Notes under the pieces: model-generated
The model's database searches: none
What the model was told of the DNA's origin: nothing
What the model saw: the letters and a program-made list of their open reading frames with translations, nothing else
Origin: Chloroflexota bacterium
GTDB taxonomy: Bacteria; Chloroflexota; Anaerolineae; UBA4142
NCBI GenBank assembly: GCA_016208315.1
Contig: JACQYF010000005.1
Location: 1 to 64,000 of the forward strand
Length of the DNA stretch: 64,000 nucleotides
Direction: 5' to 3'
Program-made: the position numbers and the translations under genes
Shown: positions 34,836-44,581 of the stretch, piece by piece
Position numbering within the stretch: the stretch's first letter is position 1
Layout: the number at the start of each line of letters is the position of its first letter

Positions 34836-36665
34836 GTGTCCAGACGACAGAGTTCGTTCAAGTGGCTTATGGTTCTAGGCCCGGTCGTCTTCGTGGCCGT
34901 ACTCTTGTACGCCGCGTATTTCAAGTTGCCTGAATTTCTGCCTGCCACGGTCGTTTACGTCCTGATCGTCCTCGTCATTGCGCTTGCCGCGCTCTTTCTC
35001 TCCCAGTCGATCGTCCGTATCCTCGCCGCACGCGAAAATGAGATCGCCCGTCAACGCCGAGAATTGACTGCGCTCAACCACGTGTCTGAAGCGGTGAGCG
35101 CCTCGACGGATTTAGTCGAGATATTGTCTCGCGCGCTTGACGCGGTCTTGGAACTCACTCACGCCGCCGCCGGGCGCGTCTGGCTCGTGGACCCGGATTC
35201 GAAAGAGTTACGCAATACGGTTCACCGCGGCCTGTTCCCCGACGCGTTCGCGGAACCCCTCCTCTTGAAAATGGGCGATGGCGTTGCCGGCCGCGTCGCG
35301 GCTTCGGGGCTGCCAGAGCTGATTCAAGATTTGGAGCGATCGTTGGACGCGCGCGGTTTTGTCGAAATGGCCTCGGTCCCACTCGTCGCCAAGGAACGCG
35401 TCGTCGGCGTGATTGACGTGGCCGCGCGCCATCGCGGCGAGATCGAATCGGCGACGCTCGGCCTGCTCACTTCGATCGGCCGCGCGGTGGGGCTGGCAAT
35501 CGAGAACGCGCGCTTGTTCGACGCCGTCCGCCTGCGCCAAGCCGATGCCGAGAATCTATACAAAGCCGGAATCGCCGTTTCGTCCAAACTGGACGTGAAT
35601 CAGGTGCTGAATACCGTCACCGAACGCGGGCGCAAGCTCTTGAACGTCGAGGCGTCCGCGCTGTGTTTGTGGGATGACCAGAAACGCTGGCTCGTCGTCG
35701 GCAGCGAGAGCGGTCCCGCCGAAGCGTTTGAATCGCCGGTCGGGCTGGGGCGGCGAGTGGCGCAAAAGATCGGACTGCTCCGTGTGGATGCGGCTCATCA
35801 CGACGACGATTGTATCACCTGCGCGTTGATTCGCGCGCCGTACCGGCAGACGCACATGGAAATGCCCGTGCGCGTCGGCGAGCAGGTGATCGGCTGCCTG
35901 TGCGTGTCAAGCGCCAAAGCGCGGACGTTTAACGACGGCGAAATTCAGACCCTCAACGGGCTGGCCGATCAAGCCGCGGTCGCGATCCAGAACGCGCGCG
36001 CCTACGACCGCGCGGGCAACGCCGCGATCACGATGGAGCGCGAGCGGCTGGCGCGCGAGATGCACGATACGCTCGCGCAGGTGCTCGGGTTCGTCAACAC
36101 AAAAGCGCTGGCACTGCGCGAAATGCTCGATACGGACCAAATCCAGGCGGCGCGCGAACAGGTGGACCAGCTTTCGGCGCTATCGCAGGAATTGTATGCC
36201 GACGTGCGCGAGGTCATTCTCGGCTTGCGCGCGGCCATCTCGCCGGAAAAAAGTTTGCTGCCCACATTGGGCGAGTACGTTCAGGCGTACACGAGGCAAA
36301 GCGGCATCGACGCGCAGTTAGTTGTCGAAGAGTGCGCGCGGGAGCTTTCGTTTGCGCCTGCCATCGAGCTGCAGTTGATTCGGATCGTCCAAGAATCGCT
36401 GACCAATATCCGCAAGCACGCGCAAGCCAAGCATGCCGTCGTGCGTTTCGGCGTGGACGATGGCCACGCGGAGATGCGGATCGAGGACGACGGGCGCGGC
36501 TTTGATCCCGCGCGGATCGCGCGCGGCGATTGGCCGCAATTCGGCTTGCAGACGATGCGCGAGCGCGCGGAGTCGGTCGGCGGCGCGTTCGTGGTCGTAT
36601 CGAAGCCGAGTGTGGGTACGCAGATCGTGGTGCAGATACCATTCGGACATGCGGGAGGGCGTTAG
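34836..36665 (+). CDS. NarL-family sensor histidine kinase with two GAF-like domains
   Basis: Two TM helices, two GAF-like regions, MERERLAREMHDTLAQVLGFV (HisKA_3), IVQESLTNIRKHAQAKHAVV, IEDDGRGFDP; GTG start. Confidence 0.9.
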   Translation: MSRRQSSFKWLMVLGPVVFVAVLLYAAYFKLPEFLPATVVYVLIVLVIALAALFLSQSIVRILAARENEIARQRRELTALNHVSEAVSASTDLVEILSRALDAVLELTHAAAGRVWLVDPDSKELRNTVHRGLFPDAFAEPLLLKMGDGVAGRVAASGLPELIQDLERSLDARGFVEMASVPLVAKERVVGVIDVAARHRGEIESATLGLLTSIGRAVGLAIENARLFDAVRLRQADAENLYKAGIAVSSKLDVNQVLNTVTERGRKLLNVEASALCLWDDQKRWLVVGSESGPAEAFESPVGLGRRVAQKIGLLRVDAAHHDDDCITCALIRAPYRQTHMEMPVRVGEQVIGCLCVSSAKARTFNDGEIQTLNGLADQAAVAIQNARAYDRAGNAAITMERERLAREMHDTLAQVLGFVNTKALALREMLDTDQIQAAREQVDQLSALSQELYADVREVILGLRAAISPEKSLLPTLGEYVQAYTRQSGIDAQLVVEECARELSFAPAIELQLIRIVQESLTNIRKHAQAKHAVVRFGVDDGHAEMRIEDDGRGFDPARIARGDWPQFGLQTMRERAESVGGAFVVVSKPSVGTQIVVQIPFGHAGGR

Positions 36666-36667
36666 GG

Positions 36668-37321
36668 ATGCGTGTGTTATTGGCGGATGATCATCCACTG
36701 TTTCGAGATGGATTGGCGACGTTGTTGCGGGCACGGGGCATGGACGTGGTCGGCGAGGCGAGCAACGGTGTGGAGGCGGTCGAAAAGGCGCGGGCGCTCA
36801 AGCCGGACTTGATCCTGATGGACGTGAACATGCCGCAGATGAATGGGTTGGAAGCGACGCGGCTGATCAAAACGGAAAGGCCCGAGACCAAGGTCGTCAT
36901 CCTCACCGTTTCCGATGACGACGACAATCTGTTCGAGGCGATCAAGAGCGGCGCGCAAGGTTACTTGCTCAAGAGTCTCCAGTCGCAGGCCTTTTTCGAA
37001 TTGCTGAATGGCGTGGCGCAGGGCGAGGCGCCCATCTCGCGCGGTATCGCGACGAAAATCCTCGGCGAGTTCGCGCGGCATTTGCAGCAAGACGAGACGC
37101 AGGCCGCGGGCAAGGAAGATTTGACCGAGCGCGAAAAAGAAGTGCTGCGGCTCGTCGCGGAGGGCTCGACCAACCGCGACATTGCGAGCCGGCTGAACGT
37201 GACCGAGAACACGGTCAAGTATCACTTGAAGAACATTTTGGAAAAGCTGCATCTCCGCAATCGCGCCCAAGCGGTCGCCTACGCGATGCAAACGGGGTTG
37301 CTGAAGAAGACCGTGCGGTGA
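36668..37321 (+). CDS. NarL/LuxR-family response regulator
   Basis: [20 protein letters not shown]...[14 protein letters not shown]...[48 protein letters not shown]. Confidence 0.95.
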   Translation: MRVLLADDHPLFRDGLATLLRARGMDVVGEASNGVEAVEKARALKPDLILMDVNMPQMNGLEATRLIKTERPETKVVILTVSDDDDNLFEAIKSGAQGYLLKSLQSQAFFELLNGVAQGEAPISRGIATKILGEFARHLQQDETQAAGKEDLTEREKEVLRLVAEGSTNRDIASRLNVTENTVKYHLKNILEKLHLRNRAQAVAYAMQTGLLKKTVR

Positions 37322-37356
37322 GTGAGTGTGGGAGTGTGGAGGTATGGGGTGACAAC

Positions 37357-37467
37357 ATGATGGTGCAGATGAGTGGAGTCGTCAAGGGCAAGCAAATCGA
37401 ATTGGAGCGGGAAACGGGATTACCCTCTGGCGCAGTTGTGATTGCGAGCATCGAACCAAGACCGTGA
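37357..37467 (+). CDS. Tiny antitoxin-like protein (36 aa), below ORF-track cutoff
   Basis: MMVQMSGVVKGKQIELERETGLPSGAVVIASIEPRP. Confidence 0.5.
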   Translation: MMVQMSGVVKGKQIELERETGLPSGAVVIASIEPRP

Positions 37468-37610
37468 CTCTGGAGGAAAAGCGGCGCGTGGTAGACTCAC
37501 TGTGCGGCGCGTGGGCGGGTGATTCCAGTATACCGTCAATTTTTGCGGAGATTGAGCGCGAACGCAATTTAGCAAAAATATCAAGCATTTTGAGAATATC
37601 GAAGGATTGA
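37464..37610 (+). pseudogene. Antitoxin-like ORF remnant overlapping the previous ORF
   Basis: GTG start overlapping TGA; VTLEEKRRVVDSLCGAWAGDSSIPSIFAEIERERNLAKISSILRISKD; no toxin ORF follows. Confidence 0.45.
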
Positions 37611-37710
37611 CGTTAGAAAATTGGCTAGGATAAGGATGCGGTTGAGGAAGAAGAGCGCGCGGTGAGTTGGGTGTGAGGGTGTGGGAGTCTGGGTGTAGGG
37701 GTTGTCAAGG

Positions 37711-38397
37711 ATGTCCGACATGATTTCAACTGAAGAACGCGTAGACCAGCTGGAAGCCGTGGTCGGGCAGCTTGCGACGCAGATGACCCAGGTGAATGCT
37801 GCCATACTTCGTCTGAAACGTGCGAACAAGGAGCCGACATTACAAGCGGAGAGAGGGCGCCAAGCTGAAGAGACGACTCGCCAGGAGATGGAAGAGCGCT
37901 GGGAAAAAGAACGTCAGGAAGCAAGACAGGAACGCCGCAAACTCGCATGTAAGTTAGCCGAGGACTCGATTCGGCGTGGGACGTTGGTGGAAGATGTGAT
38001 TGCTCCAACCTTGCGCCGCATGGTGGAAGAGCAATTCGATCTAGGCGAGCCGGAGTTATTTGTCGAATGGGTGGAGAGTTATCACCCTGTCACCAGGCAG
38101 CGACATGACTTTGAGGTAATCGCCGTCGGCAAGAAAGCTGCACTGATTAACGAAACCAGGACAACCGCCCGCCTTGACAGGGTCAAAGAGGTGGTGCAAT
38201 TTCTACAGAGCGGGCAATTCTTTGAGCATTTCCCTGAATATGCGGGCAAGTCGCTCATTCCCGTGTTCTCCTCGTTATACATCCACGAAGATATTTTGAC
38301 TTATCTGACCGAGCAAGGCATCTACGCGCTGGGCATGGGCGACGAGACGATGCAGGTGCTGAATCTGGAGCAGGTGCGCGCAGCAAGGTCCGAGTAG
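37711..38397 (+). CDS. Coiled-coil plus DUF3782/PD-(D/E)XK-like protein
   Basis: Charged N-terminal coiled coil; C-term VEWVESYHPVTRQRHDFEVIAVGKKAALINETRTTARLDRVKEVVQFL. Confidence 0.6.
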   Translation: MSDMISTEERVDQLEAVVGQLATQMTQVNAAILRLKRANKEPTLQAERGRQAEETTRQEMEERWEKERQEARQERRKLACKLAEDSIRRGTLVEDVIAPTLRRMVEEQFDLGEPELFVEWVESYHPVTRQRHDFEVIAVGKKAALINETRTTARLDRVKEVVQFLQSGQFFEHFPEYAGKSLIPVFSSLYIHEDILTYLTEQGIYALGMGDETMQVLNLEQVRAARSE

Positions 38398-38441
38398 GAT
38401 CTTCGCCCAAAGCCATCCAATCCAGCGCTTCTGACTGAACC

Positions 38442-38486
38442 GTCCTTCATTCCTCGGTGGAAACCGAGGGGTTGAAGGATTTTTTG
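38442..38486 (+). terminator. Intrinsic terminator
   Basis: tccttcattcctcggtggaaaccgaggggttgaaggattttttg. Confidence 0.7.
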
Positions 38487-38586
38487 TTTTCCACAATTTT
38501 GCCACTAATCGTCCCTTTGCGTTGCATTCCAATGTGGAATATCCCAACATGGAATCTATACCGTTCGGGAGAGGCAAACGACGACC

Positions 38587-38808
38587 ATGGCCAAAGCAAT
38601 CTACTCGGAAGATCACAAATATCTGGTGGCGCAATTGAGAAAAGCCCGCGAAGAGGTTGGGCTGGACCAGACCACGGTTGCAAAATTGCTTGGCAGAACC
38701 CAGTCCTACGTTTCCAAAGTCGAATCGGGACAGAGGCGGATTGATGTTGTTCAGCTAAAGCAATTTGCGCGCATCTACAAAAAGGACTTGAGCTACTTTC
38801 TGAGGTAA
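38587..38808 (+). CDS. XRE-family helix-turn-helix regulator (possible controller protein)
   Basis: LVAQLRKAREEVGLDQTTVAKLLGRTQSYVSKVESGQRRIDVVQLKQFARIY. Confidence 0.85.
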   Translation: MAKAIYSEDHKYLVAQLRKAREEVGLDQTTVAKLLGRTQSYVSKVESGQRRIDVVQLKQFARIYKKDLSYFLR

Positions 38809-38810
38809 AG

Positions 38811-39830
38811 ATGCCGACCATCCACGAGAAATGGAGCAAGTACGGTACCACTCAGATTGATTATGAGGATCTGCGGACTCGCTATCCGTGGATCATCGCA
38901 GGAGATCAAAACTGCATCTTGAGTCCGGATAGCGATGGTCTACTGTGTGGGCTTTTGATGACATCCCATTTGAACTGGAAAGTTAGAGGATTCTACGATG
39001 GGGAAATCTTGGTGATAGAAGAGGGATTCCACGCCAGTGATTGTGTCTTTTTGGACATGGAGATTTTTCGCGGCGAAGTACGCAGTGTCGGCCAGCACAT
39101 GCTACTTTACAACAGGAACCAAGTGCCGTCCAACTGGCACAACTTTGCCAACTGCTTTGCGCCGAATAATCTACGAACATTTGATGCCGCGCACGACTTT
39201 GCGCTGAAATACCCCTTCGGCACAATTCATCTGCTCATCCCAATCTTGGACAGCGTGCAGAGAATAGATATCCCAACAAGCGCGATAACCCCATTGCTCT
39301 TTACTGACGGTACCTGGATGAACCTACTGCAATATACAGAGAACTCATTGAACTGGATTCATTTCTTACGTGCGGATGAATCGGAGAATCCGCTCTACAA
39401 GGTCTTTCTCAACGAACATTACTCGCTGCACGCGCTTATGGTTGCTATGGATGATTTCTTGCGCAAGCGAGATCAGATCAGTATCCCCAGGGAGCGCGGG
39501 GACCGCATTGCGATTACAGTACGCGGCGGCGAAGGGTTACCTCATAATCTGGAACCTGAAGGAGAGACGTTCCACCTCAAACAAGCGGCAAAAGAGCGCG
39601 GTGAAAGGTTTATCGCCTTGCTTTCTGAATTGACCGGATGGAGATACGATGCCGCCAAATGGTCTTGGGGAAATTGGAAGCTTTACAAATTCACAAAGGG
39701 AGATTTCTCAGAGTCTCGGCTGAATGGGCAAACGTTCGCGGCACTCATGGCACGCAACCCACTGTCATTTGCGATTACAAGCACCCAGAACATCGAGTAC
39801 ACTATTGAAGAACCTGATCATCTGCCGTGA
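38811..39830 (+). CDS. Unknown protein, candidate nuclease partner of the adjacent methyltransferase
   Basis: 339 aa, starts 2 nt after the XRE stop; contains SPDSDGLLCGLL...CVFLDMEIFR...SVGQHM. Confidence 0.6.
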   Translation: MPTIHEKWSKYGTTQIDYEDLRTRYPWIIAGDQNCILSPDSDGLLCGLLMTSHLNWKVRGFYDGEILVIEEGFHASDCVFLDMEIFRGEVRSVGQHMLLYNRNQVPSNWHNFANCFAPNNLRTFDAAHDFALKYPFGTIHLLIPILDSVQRIDIPTSAITPLLFTDGTWMNLLQYTENSLNWIHFLRADESENPLYKVFLNEHYSLHALMVAMDDFLRKRDQISIPRERGDRIAITVRGGEGLPHNLEPEGETFHLKQAAKERGERFIALLSELTGWRYDAAKWSWGNWKLYKFTKGDFSESRLNGQTFAALMARNPLSFAITSTQNIEYTIEEPDHLP

Positions 39831-40695
39831 GAACCAATAGCGGCTCAGCCGTCTGCTCCAGTCGCTCTTTGGCAATCTCGCAGTATTCCGCAGATATTTC
39901 AAAGCCGATATAATTTCGTTTCAGTCGCTTGGCGGCGACGGCTGTCGAGCCGCTACCCATAAATGGATCGAGTACGATTCCATTGGGCGGGCAAAAACAC
40001 TGGACAAAATCATAGGGGATCTGATCGGGAAACGGCGCGGGATGTTTCCTTTTGAGCGGATTCTTATCGCCGGCCATCAAGTAGTCCCAAACCGTTCCGC
40101 GGCATTTCATCACGTTGATAGGTCTGGTTACTCTCGGATTCGTTCTGCCATCCGTTCGCCGGCTGCCGCTGCCGGTCATCACCTTGCCGCCGTGTATAGA
40201 AGGTATCTTCAAGTTCTCTTTGTCAAAATACTGCGGTTTCTTCCCCTTCAGGAATATCGGCATGTACTCGTGATCCACTCTGAAGCGTTCTTTCCACCAC
40301 GCTCCCTCTGACCCATTCTTCCGATAGATCACACACTCAAATAGCTTGAACCCGATCGTATCACACCAATCCACTATGGTTCTGAACGACGTGAGAGTTT
40401 TCCCAAAGTCCACGGTTTGATCCTGGATGACCATCACGGCAATGCCGCCTTGCTTTAAAACGCGGTATATCTCCTGTCCGGTTTTGTGCAGGTCAAAATC
40501 AAACCCTTGATAGGTTCGGATTCCATCGTAAGGTGGTGAAGTAACAACTAGATCAACAGAGCGCTCGGGAAGTTGCTTCATTCCCACAATGCAATCCATA
40601 CACTGGATGCTGTTCAGCCAATTGGTGAGCATATTGGAATCCCGTGTCACTTGATTCAAGCTTGTATCTGCGCCTATTATAACTGTTCTTGTCAA
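39802..40695 (-). CDS. Site-specific DNA methyltransferase (N6-adenine/N4-cytosine type)
   Basis: DLVVTSPPYDGIRTYQG and GIVLDPFMGSGSTAVAAKRLKRNYIGFEISAEYCEIAKERL. Confidence 0.9.
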   Translation of the reverse strand: MTRTVIIGADTSLNQVTRDSNMLTNWLNSIQCMDCIVGMKQLPERSVDLVVTSPPYDGIRTYQGFDFDLHKTGQEIYRVLKQGGIAVMVIQDQTVDFGKTLTSFRTIVDWCDTIGFKLFECVIYRKNGSEGAWWKERFRVDHEYMPIFLKGKKPQYFDKENLKIPSIHGGKVMTGSGSRRTDGRTNPRVTRPINVMKCRGTVWDYLMAGDKNPLKRKHPAPFPDQIPYDFVQCFCPPNGIVLDPFMGSGSTAVAAKRLKRNYIGFEISAEYCEIAKERLEQTAEPLLVLTADDQVLQ

Positions 40696-40726
40696 AGAAT
40701 CAAGCGAAATGCATGAGGAAACATCT

Positions 40727-42988
40727 CTACATCTCCCTCAACGTAAACGACTGCGCGCCCTGCGCCGGCAGCGTTTCCACGAGCCGCCGCTCTTGCGCGA
40801 GCGCGGCCAGCACGCCGATGCTGTCGCCCCATTCGATGCCCAAATCCTGCCGATTGAGCGCGATCTCTATCACGCGATTGCGGACCGTTGCGCGCGCGCC
40901 GAATGACGCAGCCCGCCAAATTTCCTGCCCCTCCGCGCGATAAACCCGCGCCTCGGCTTGCCCCGGCTCGACCGCGATTTCCCATTTGAGCGCCAGCCGC
41001 GCGTCCGATTCGCTATCGCGCGGGCGCGCGTTGAAGCGTTCGCCGCGCGGGGTGGACAGGTAAAGCGCGACGCGGAATGGCGCGATGTCCACGCGGGTCT
41101 CGACGCGGAAAACCAAGTCGTCGGCGTTGTAGCCGTAAAAGACGCGGGCGAGTTTCGTCTCGGCGTGCTGCATCGTGCCCGTGCTCGCGTTCGGCTCGAC
41201 GATGCCCGCGCCGTTCCACTCGTCGCCCGCGGTTTCGGCCCCCGCTAACTGCCGCGTGACGAGCGCGCGGATGCCCCGCTCGCGGGTCTCGACGATGGCT
41301 TTACGGATCGGTTCTTTGAGTTCGTCGGGGACCGGCAGGCCGATAATCGCGTAGACGCTTTGCAAGTGGCCGCGGAAAAGCTCGTCGAACATTTCGTTCT
41401 GAGTCGAGTTATTGTGGGTCGAATACCACCAGAACCAATCGCTCCCTTCCGCGATGTACAATTCGTCCCACGCTCGCGCGATCACGTCCTCGTGCGCGAG
41501 CGCGTAATCCCGTTGCCAGAGCGCGAGCTGCTCCCGCGTCTGCGCGAGCAGTTCCCAGGCGCGATTCTGCGCGGGTTCGCCGATCCACGTATCGAAATTG
41601 CCGTTGATCCAACTGCCGGCCGCGAGCCGCTTGATCGTTGCGCGCGGCGGATTGGCGCGCAGATATTCGCCCATCGTGACCGTTCGTAGCGCCGGATCGT
41701 TTGAGAGGGCCTGGTAGAGTTCACGGAAAAAAGGATCGCCGTTATCTTCGTACCATTCCCACGCGTTTTCGCCGTCCAGAATGATCGAGACGAGGTAGCC
41801 GCGTTCGACATCGGCGATGCGCTCGCGAATCCGGTGCAGCCGGTGAAGGAGTTCCTGCGCGGCGTCGTGCGCCGACATGTGCTGATACCCAAAGCCGATG
41901 CGGTCGGAGAGCACGTGGTCGCGGAACACCAGTCGCAAGTCCCCGGTCTCAGGTCGCAAGTCCTCGGTCCGACGGCTCGCGTCTCTTTTGTGGCGACTTG
42001 CGGCTTGTGACTTGGGACCTGCGACTTGCGACCTGTGACTTGCGACTTGGTAGGGCTGATACAGCACGCGCGGATTCGTGACGTTCCCCTCGTGGTCGCG
42101 AGTGATCGCCTTGCCGAGCGAACGCGCGAGAATGTCCTCGTCCGACGCGAGCCAACGGAATTGGCCGCCGATCAGCGTGAGCAATTCTGCGCCCACCGAC
42201 CCTTCGGAGGGCCACAGACCCTGAGGCGCGGCGCCAAAGTAATTGCGATGAGCGTTTACGGCCCGGCGAAGTTGTTCGGCGGCGTCTTCGGGGTGCGCGA
42301 ATGCGACGGCGGGCAGCGCGATATTGGGGATGGCTTCGCGCGCCAAGCGCTGGTCAATCAACAAGGGCAGGATCGGATGATAGTACGGCGAGGTCGAAAG
42401 CTCGATTTGGCCGCGCGCGGCGAGTTCGCGGTGCAGCGGAATGACGCGCCCCGCCAGCTCGCGATGCTTGGCGAGAATGGCCGCGACGTCGGCGCGCGAG
42501 AACTCGTGGTCCTTGGCGACGAGGGCGCGGAGCGTCTCATCGCGCGAAATCGCGCGCGGGTCTATCCACGCGAGGTTGAACCAGGCCGCGAGGTCGAGAA
42601 AATATTGCTCGGACACGTAGCGGCTGTCGCTCTGTTCGCGCAGGCGGATGTAGCCGGGATAGCGTTCGAGCAGGCGCGGGTTGATCGAAAAAAAGTGGTC
42701 GAGCAGGAATTGTTTGTCTTCGGCCGTCCAGTTTTCTTTGAGACTGAGCGCCTGCCAGTCGTCCGTGTATCGGCCCGCGCCGATTCCCGCGAGTTGTTCG
42801 ACGAGTGACGGCACAAAGTTGAACGTGCAGTGAATCGCCGGAAAATCCGCGACCAGTTCGGCCATGTGCAAATAATCTTTGGCCGCGTGCAGCCGCGCCC
42901 ACGGCAGGCAGGCCACGCCGCTGCCCGGATCGCGATAGTCCGGTTGATGTTGGTGCCAGACAAAGGCAACGTACAGTGGATGTGACAT
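40727..42988 (-). CDS. Glycoside hydrolase family 57 protein
   Basis: MSHPLYVAFVWHQHQPDYRDPGSG...PWARLHAAKDYLHMAELVADFP...GLWPSEGSVG...ILDGENAWEWYEDNGDPFFRELY. Confidence 0.9.
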   Translation of the reverse strand: MSHPLYVAFVWHQHQPDYRDPGSGVACLPWARLHAAKDYLHMAELVADFPAIHCTFNFVPSLVEQLAGIGAGRYTDDWQALSLKENWTAEDKQFLLDHFFSINPRLLERYPGYIRLREQSDSRYVSEQYFLDLAAWFNLAWIDPRAISRDETLRALVAKDHEFSRADVAAILAKHRELAGRVIPLHRELAARGQIELSTSPYYHPILPLLIDQRLAREAIPNIALPAVAFAHPEDAAEQLRRAVNAHRNYFGAAPQGLWPSEGSVGAELLTLIGGQFRWLASDEDILARSLGKAITRDHEGNVTNPRVLYQPYQVASHRSQVAGPKSQAASRHKRDASRRTEDLRPETGDLRLVFRDHVLSDRIGFGYQHMSAHDAAQELLHRLHRIRERIADVERGYLVSIILDGENAWEWYEDNGDPFFRELYQALSNDPALRTVTMGEYLRANPPRATIKRLAAGSWINGNFDTWIGEPAQNRAWELLAQTREQLALWQRDYALAHEDVIARAWDELYIAEGSDWFWWYSTHNNSTQNEMFDELFRGHLQSVYAIIGLPVPDELKEPIRKAIVETRERGIRALVTRQLAGAETAGDEWNGAGIVEPNASTGTMQHAETKLARVFYGYNADDLVFRVETRVDIAPFRVALYLSTPRGERFNARPRDSESDARLALKWEIAVEPGQAEARVYRAEGQEIWRAASFGARATVRNRVIEIALNRQDLGIEWGDSIGVLAALAQERRLVETLPAQGAQSFTLREM
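41929..42048. repeat. Phrase repeat (GTCGCAAGTC / GACTTGCGACCTG) inside the GH57 coding sequence
   Basis: gtcgcaagtccccggtctcaggtcgcaagtcc...cgacttgcggcttgtgacttgggacctgcgacttgcgacctgtgacttgcgacttgg. Confidence 0.9.
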
Positions 42989-43105
42989 GGGACAAGGGAC
43001 AGGTGACAAGGCAAGGGACAGGTGACAAGGGATGTGGCAAGGTTGATCGAATCGCCTACTCGATACTTTTCACTTCTCTTGTCACGTGTCTCCTGTCACT
43101 TGTCA
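42985..43105. repeat. Phrase repeats (GGGACAAGGGACAGGTGACAAGG / CACTTGTCACGTG...)
   Basis: Direct GACAGGTGACAAGG-type units and their reverse complements between GH57 and lysS. Confidence 0.75.
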
Positions 43106-44578
43106 CGTTCTGAGTTGAGGAAAGAGGATGACTTCGCGGATGGAGACTTGGTCGCTGAGCAGCATCGTCATGCGGTCAATGCCCATGCCTAATCCGCCGG
43201 TCGGCGGCATGCCGTGCATCAGCGCCTCGATAAAGTCCAGGTCAATTTGATGCGCCTCGCGATCGCCGGCTTGGCGCTGCGCGGCTTGCTCGACAAAGCG
43301 CTCATATTGGTCTACGGGATCGTTGAGTTCGGTAAACGCGTTGCCGAGTTCCATCGTGCCCGCAAAGGCCTCGAATCGTTCGACCACGCGCGGCTTGTCC
43401 GGTTTCTTTTTAGCGAACGGCGAAAGCTCGACCGGGTAATCCATGAGGAACGTCGGCTGAATCAGCGTCGGCTCGCCGAAGGTGCTGAACAACTCGTCCA
43501 CCGTTTTGCCCCAGGTCGGCTGCGCTGCGACCTTGAGACTCAGTTCCTGGATCCGCGCGCGCAGACCGGCAAGGTCGGTGTACTGGTAAATGTCCACGCC
43601 GCTCGTGTCGAAAATGAGGTCGCGCATGGTGAGCCGCTTCCACGGCGGCGTGAGATCAACGAGATGGCCCTGATACGTCAACTGGAGCGACCCGACCGCG
43701 GCTTGCGCGCAGGCGCAATACGCTTCCTCGACCAGGGTCATCATCGTCGTGTAATCCGCGTACGCTTGATAACACTCCATCATCGTAAACTCGGGATTGT
43801 GCCGGTGGTCAATGCCCTCGTTCCGAAAATCCTTGCTGATCTCGTACACGCGCTCGATGCCGCCAACCAGCAAGCGTTTGAGGTAGAGCTCGTCCGCGAT
43901 GCGGAGATAGAGGTCGCGGTCGAGTTTGTTGTGATGCGTGATGAACGGCTCGGCGGCCGCGCCGCCGTACAGCGGCTGCAAGACCGGCGTTTCCACTTCG
44001 AGAAAGCCATGCTCGTCGAGATACCGGCGCAGCGCGGTGACCGCTTTGGCGCGGATGACGAACGTCCGGCGAACCTCTTCGCTCGACAGCAGATCCAAAT
44101 AACGCTGGCGATAGCGCGTCTCGATGTCTTTCAGCCCGTGCCATTTTTCCGGCAGCGGCGACAGCGCCTTGCCCAGCAATTCGAAACGGCTCACTTGCAG
44201 CGTGATCTCGCCGGTCTTAGTTTTAAAGACGTCGCCTTCGACGCCGACAAAATCGCCGAGGTCGAATTCTTTGAGCAGCACGGCATAATTGTCGGGGCCG
44301 ACGAAGTCGCGGCGGAACATGAGCTGGATTTTCGCCGAGCCGTCTTGCAGGTGCGCGAAGCAGAGCTTGCCCATATCGCGCAGCGCGACCAATCGTCCGG
44401 CGAGGCGCACGCCTTTCGGTTCTTCGCCGCGCGTAAATGCATCGAGGGCCTCCCGCGCCGAATGCGTGCGCGTGGCGCGCAGAGGATAGGGCTCGATCCC
44501 GCGCGCGCGCAAGCGCGCCAGTTTCTCGTAACGTTGGCGTTCCTGATCACTCAGCCGGGCGACAAAATCTTCACTCAT
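43103..44578 (-). CDS. lysS: Lysyl-tRNA synthetase, class II
   Basis: FRNEGIDHRHNPEFTMMECYQAYADY...GLGMGIDRMTMLLSDQVSIREVILFPQLR. Confidence 0.95.
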   Translation of the reverse strand: MSEDFVARLSDQERQRYEKLARLRARGIEPYPLRATRTHSAREALDAFTRGEEPKGVRLAGRLVALRDMGKLCFAHLQDGSAKIQLMFRRDFVGPDNYAVLLKEFDLGDFVGVEGDVFKTKTGEITLQVSRFELLGKALSPLPEKWHGLKDIETRYRQRYLDLLSSEEVRRTFVIRAKAVTALRRYLDEHGFLEVETPVLQPLYGGAAAEPFITHHNKLDRDLYLRIADELYLKRLLVGGIERVYEISKDFRNEGIDHRHNPEFTMMECYQAYADYTTMMTLVEEAYCACAQAAVGSLQLTYQGHLVDLTPPWKRLTMRDLIFDTSGVDIYQYTDLAGLRARIQELSLKVAAQPTWGKTVDELFSTFGEPTLIQPTFLMDYPVELSPFAKKKPDKPRVVERFEAFAGTMELGNAFTELNDPVDQYERFVEQAAQRQAGDREAHQIDLDFIEALMHGMPPTGGLGMGIDRMTMLLSDQVSIREVILFPQLRT

Positions 44579-44581
44579 GTA

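Noticed and set aside
38442-38486. CCTCGGTGGAAACCGAGG hairpin as an IS200/IS605 right end or omega-RNA remnant
   Set aside because: It is followed by a T-run and fits an intrinsic terminator; no TnpB or TnpA sequence adjoins it.
39802-39830. Overlapping 3' ends of the effector and methyltransferase as a gene-call error
   Set aside because: Both reading frames remain plausible to their stops (LVLTADDQVLQ and NIEYTIEEPDHLP); a 29-bp convergent overlap is acceptable.
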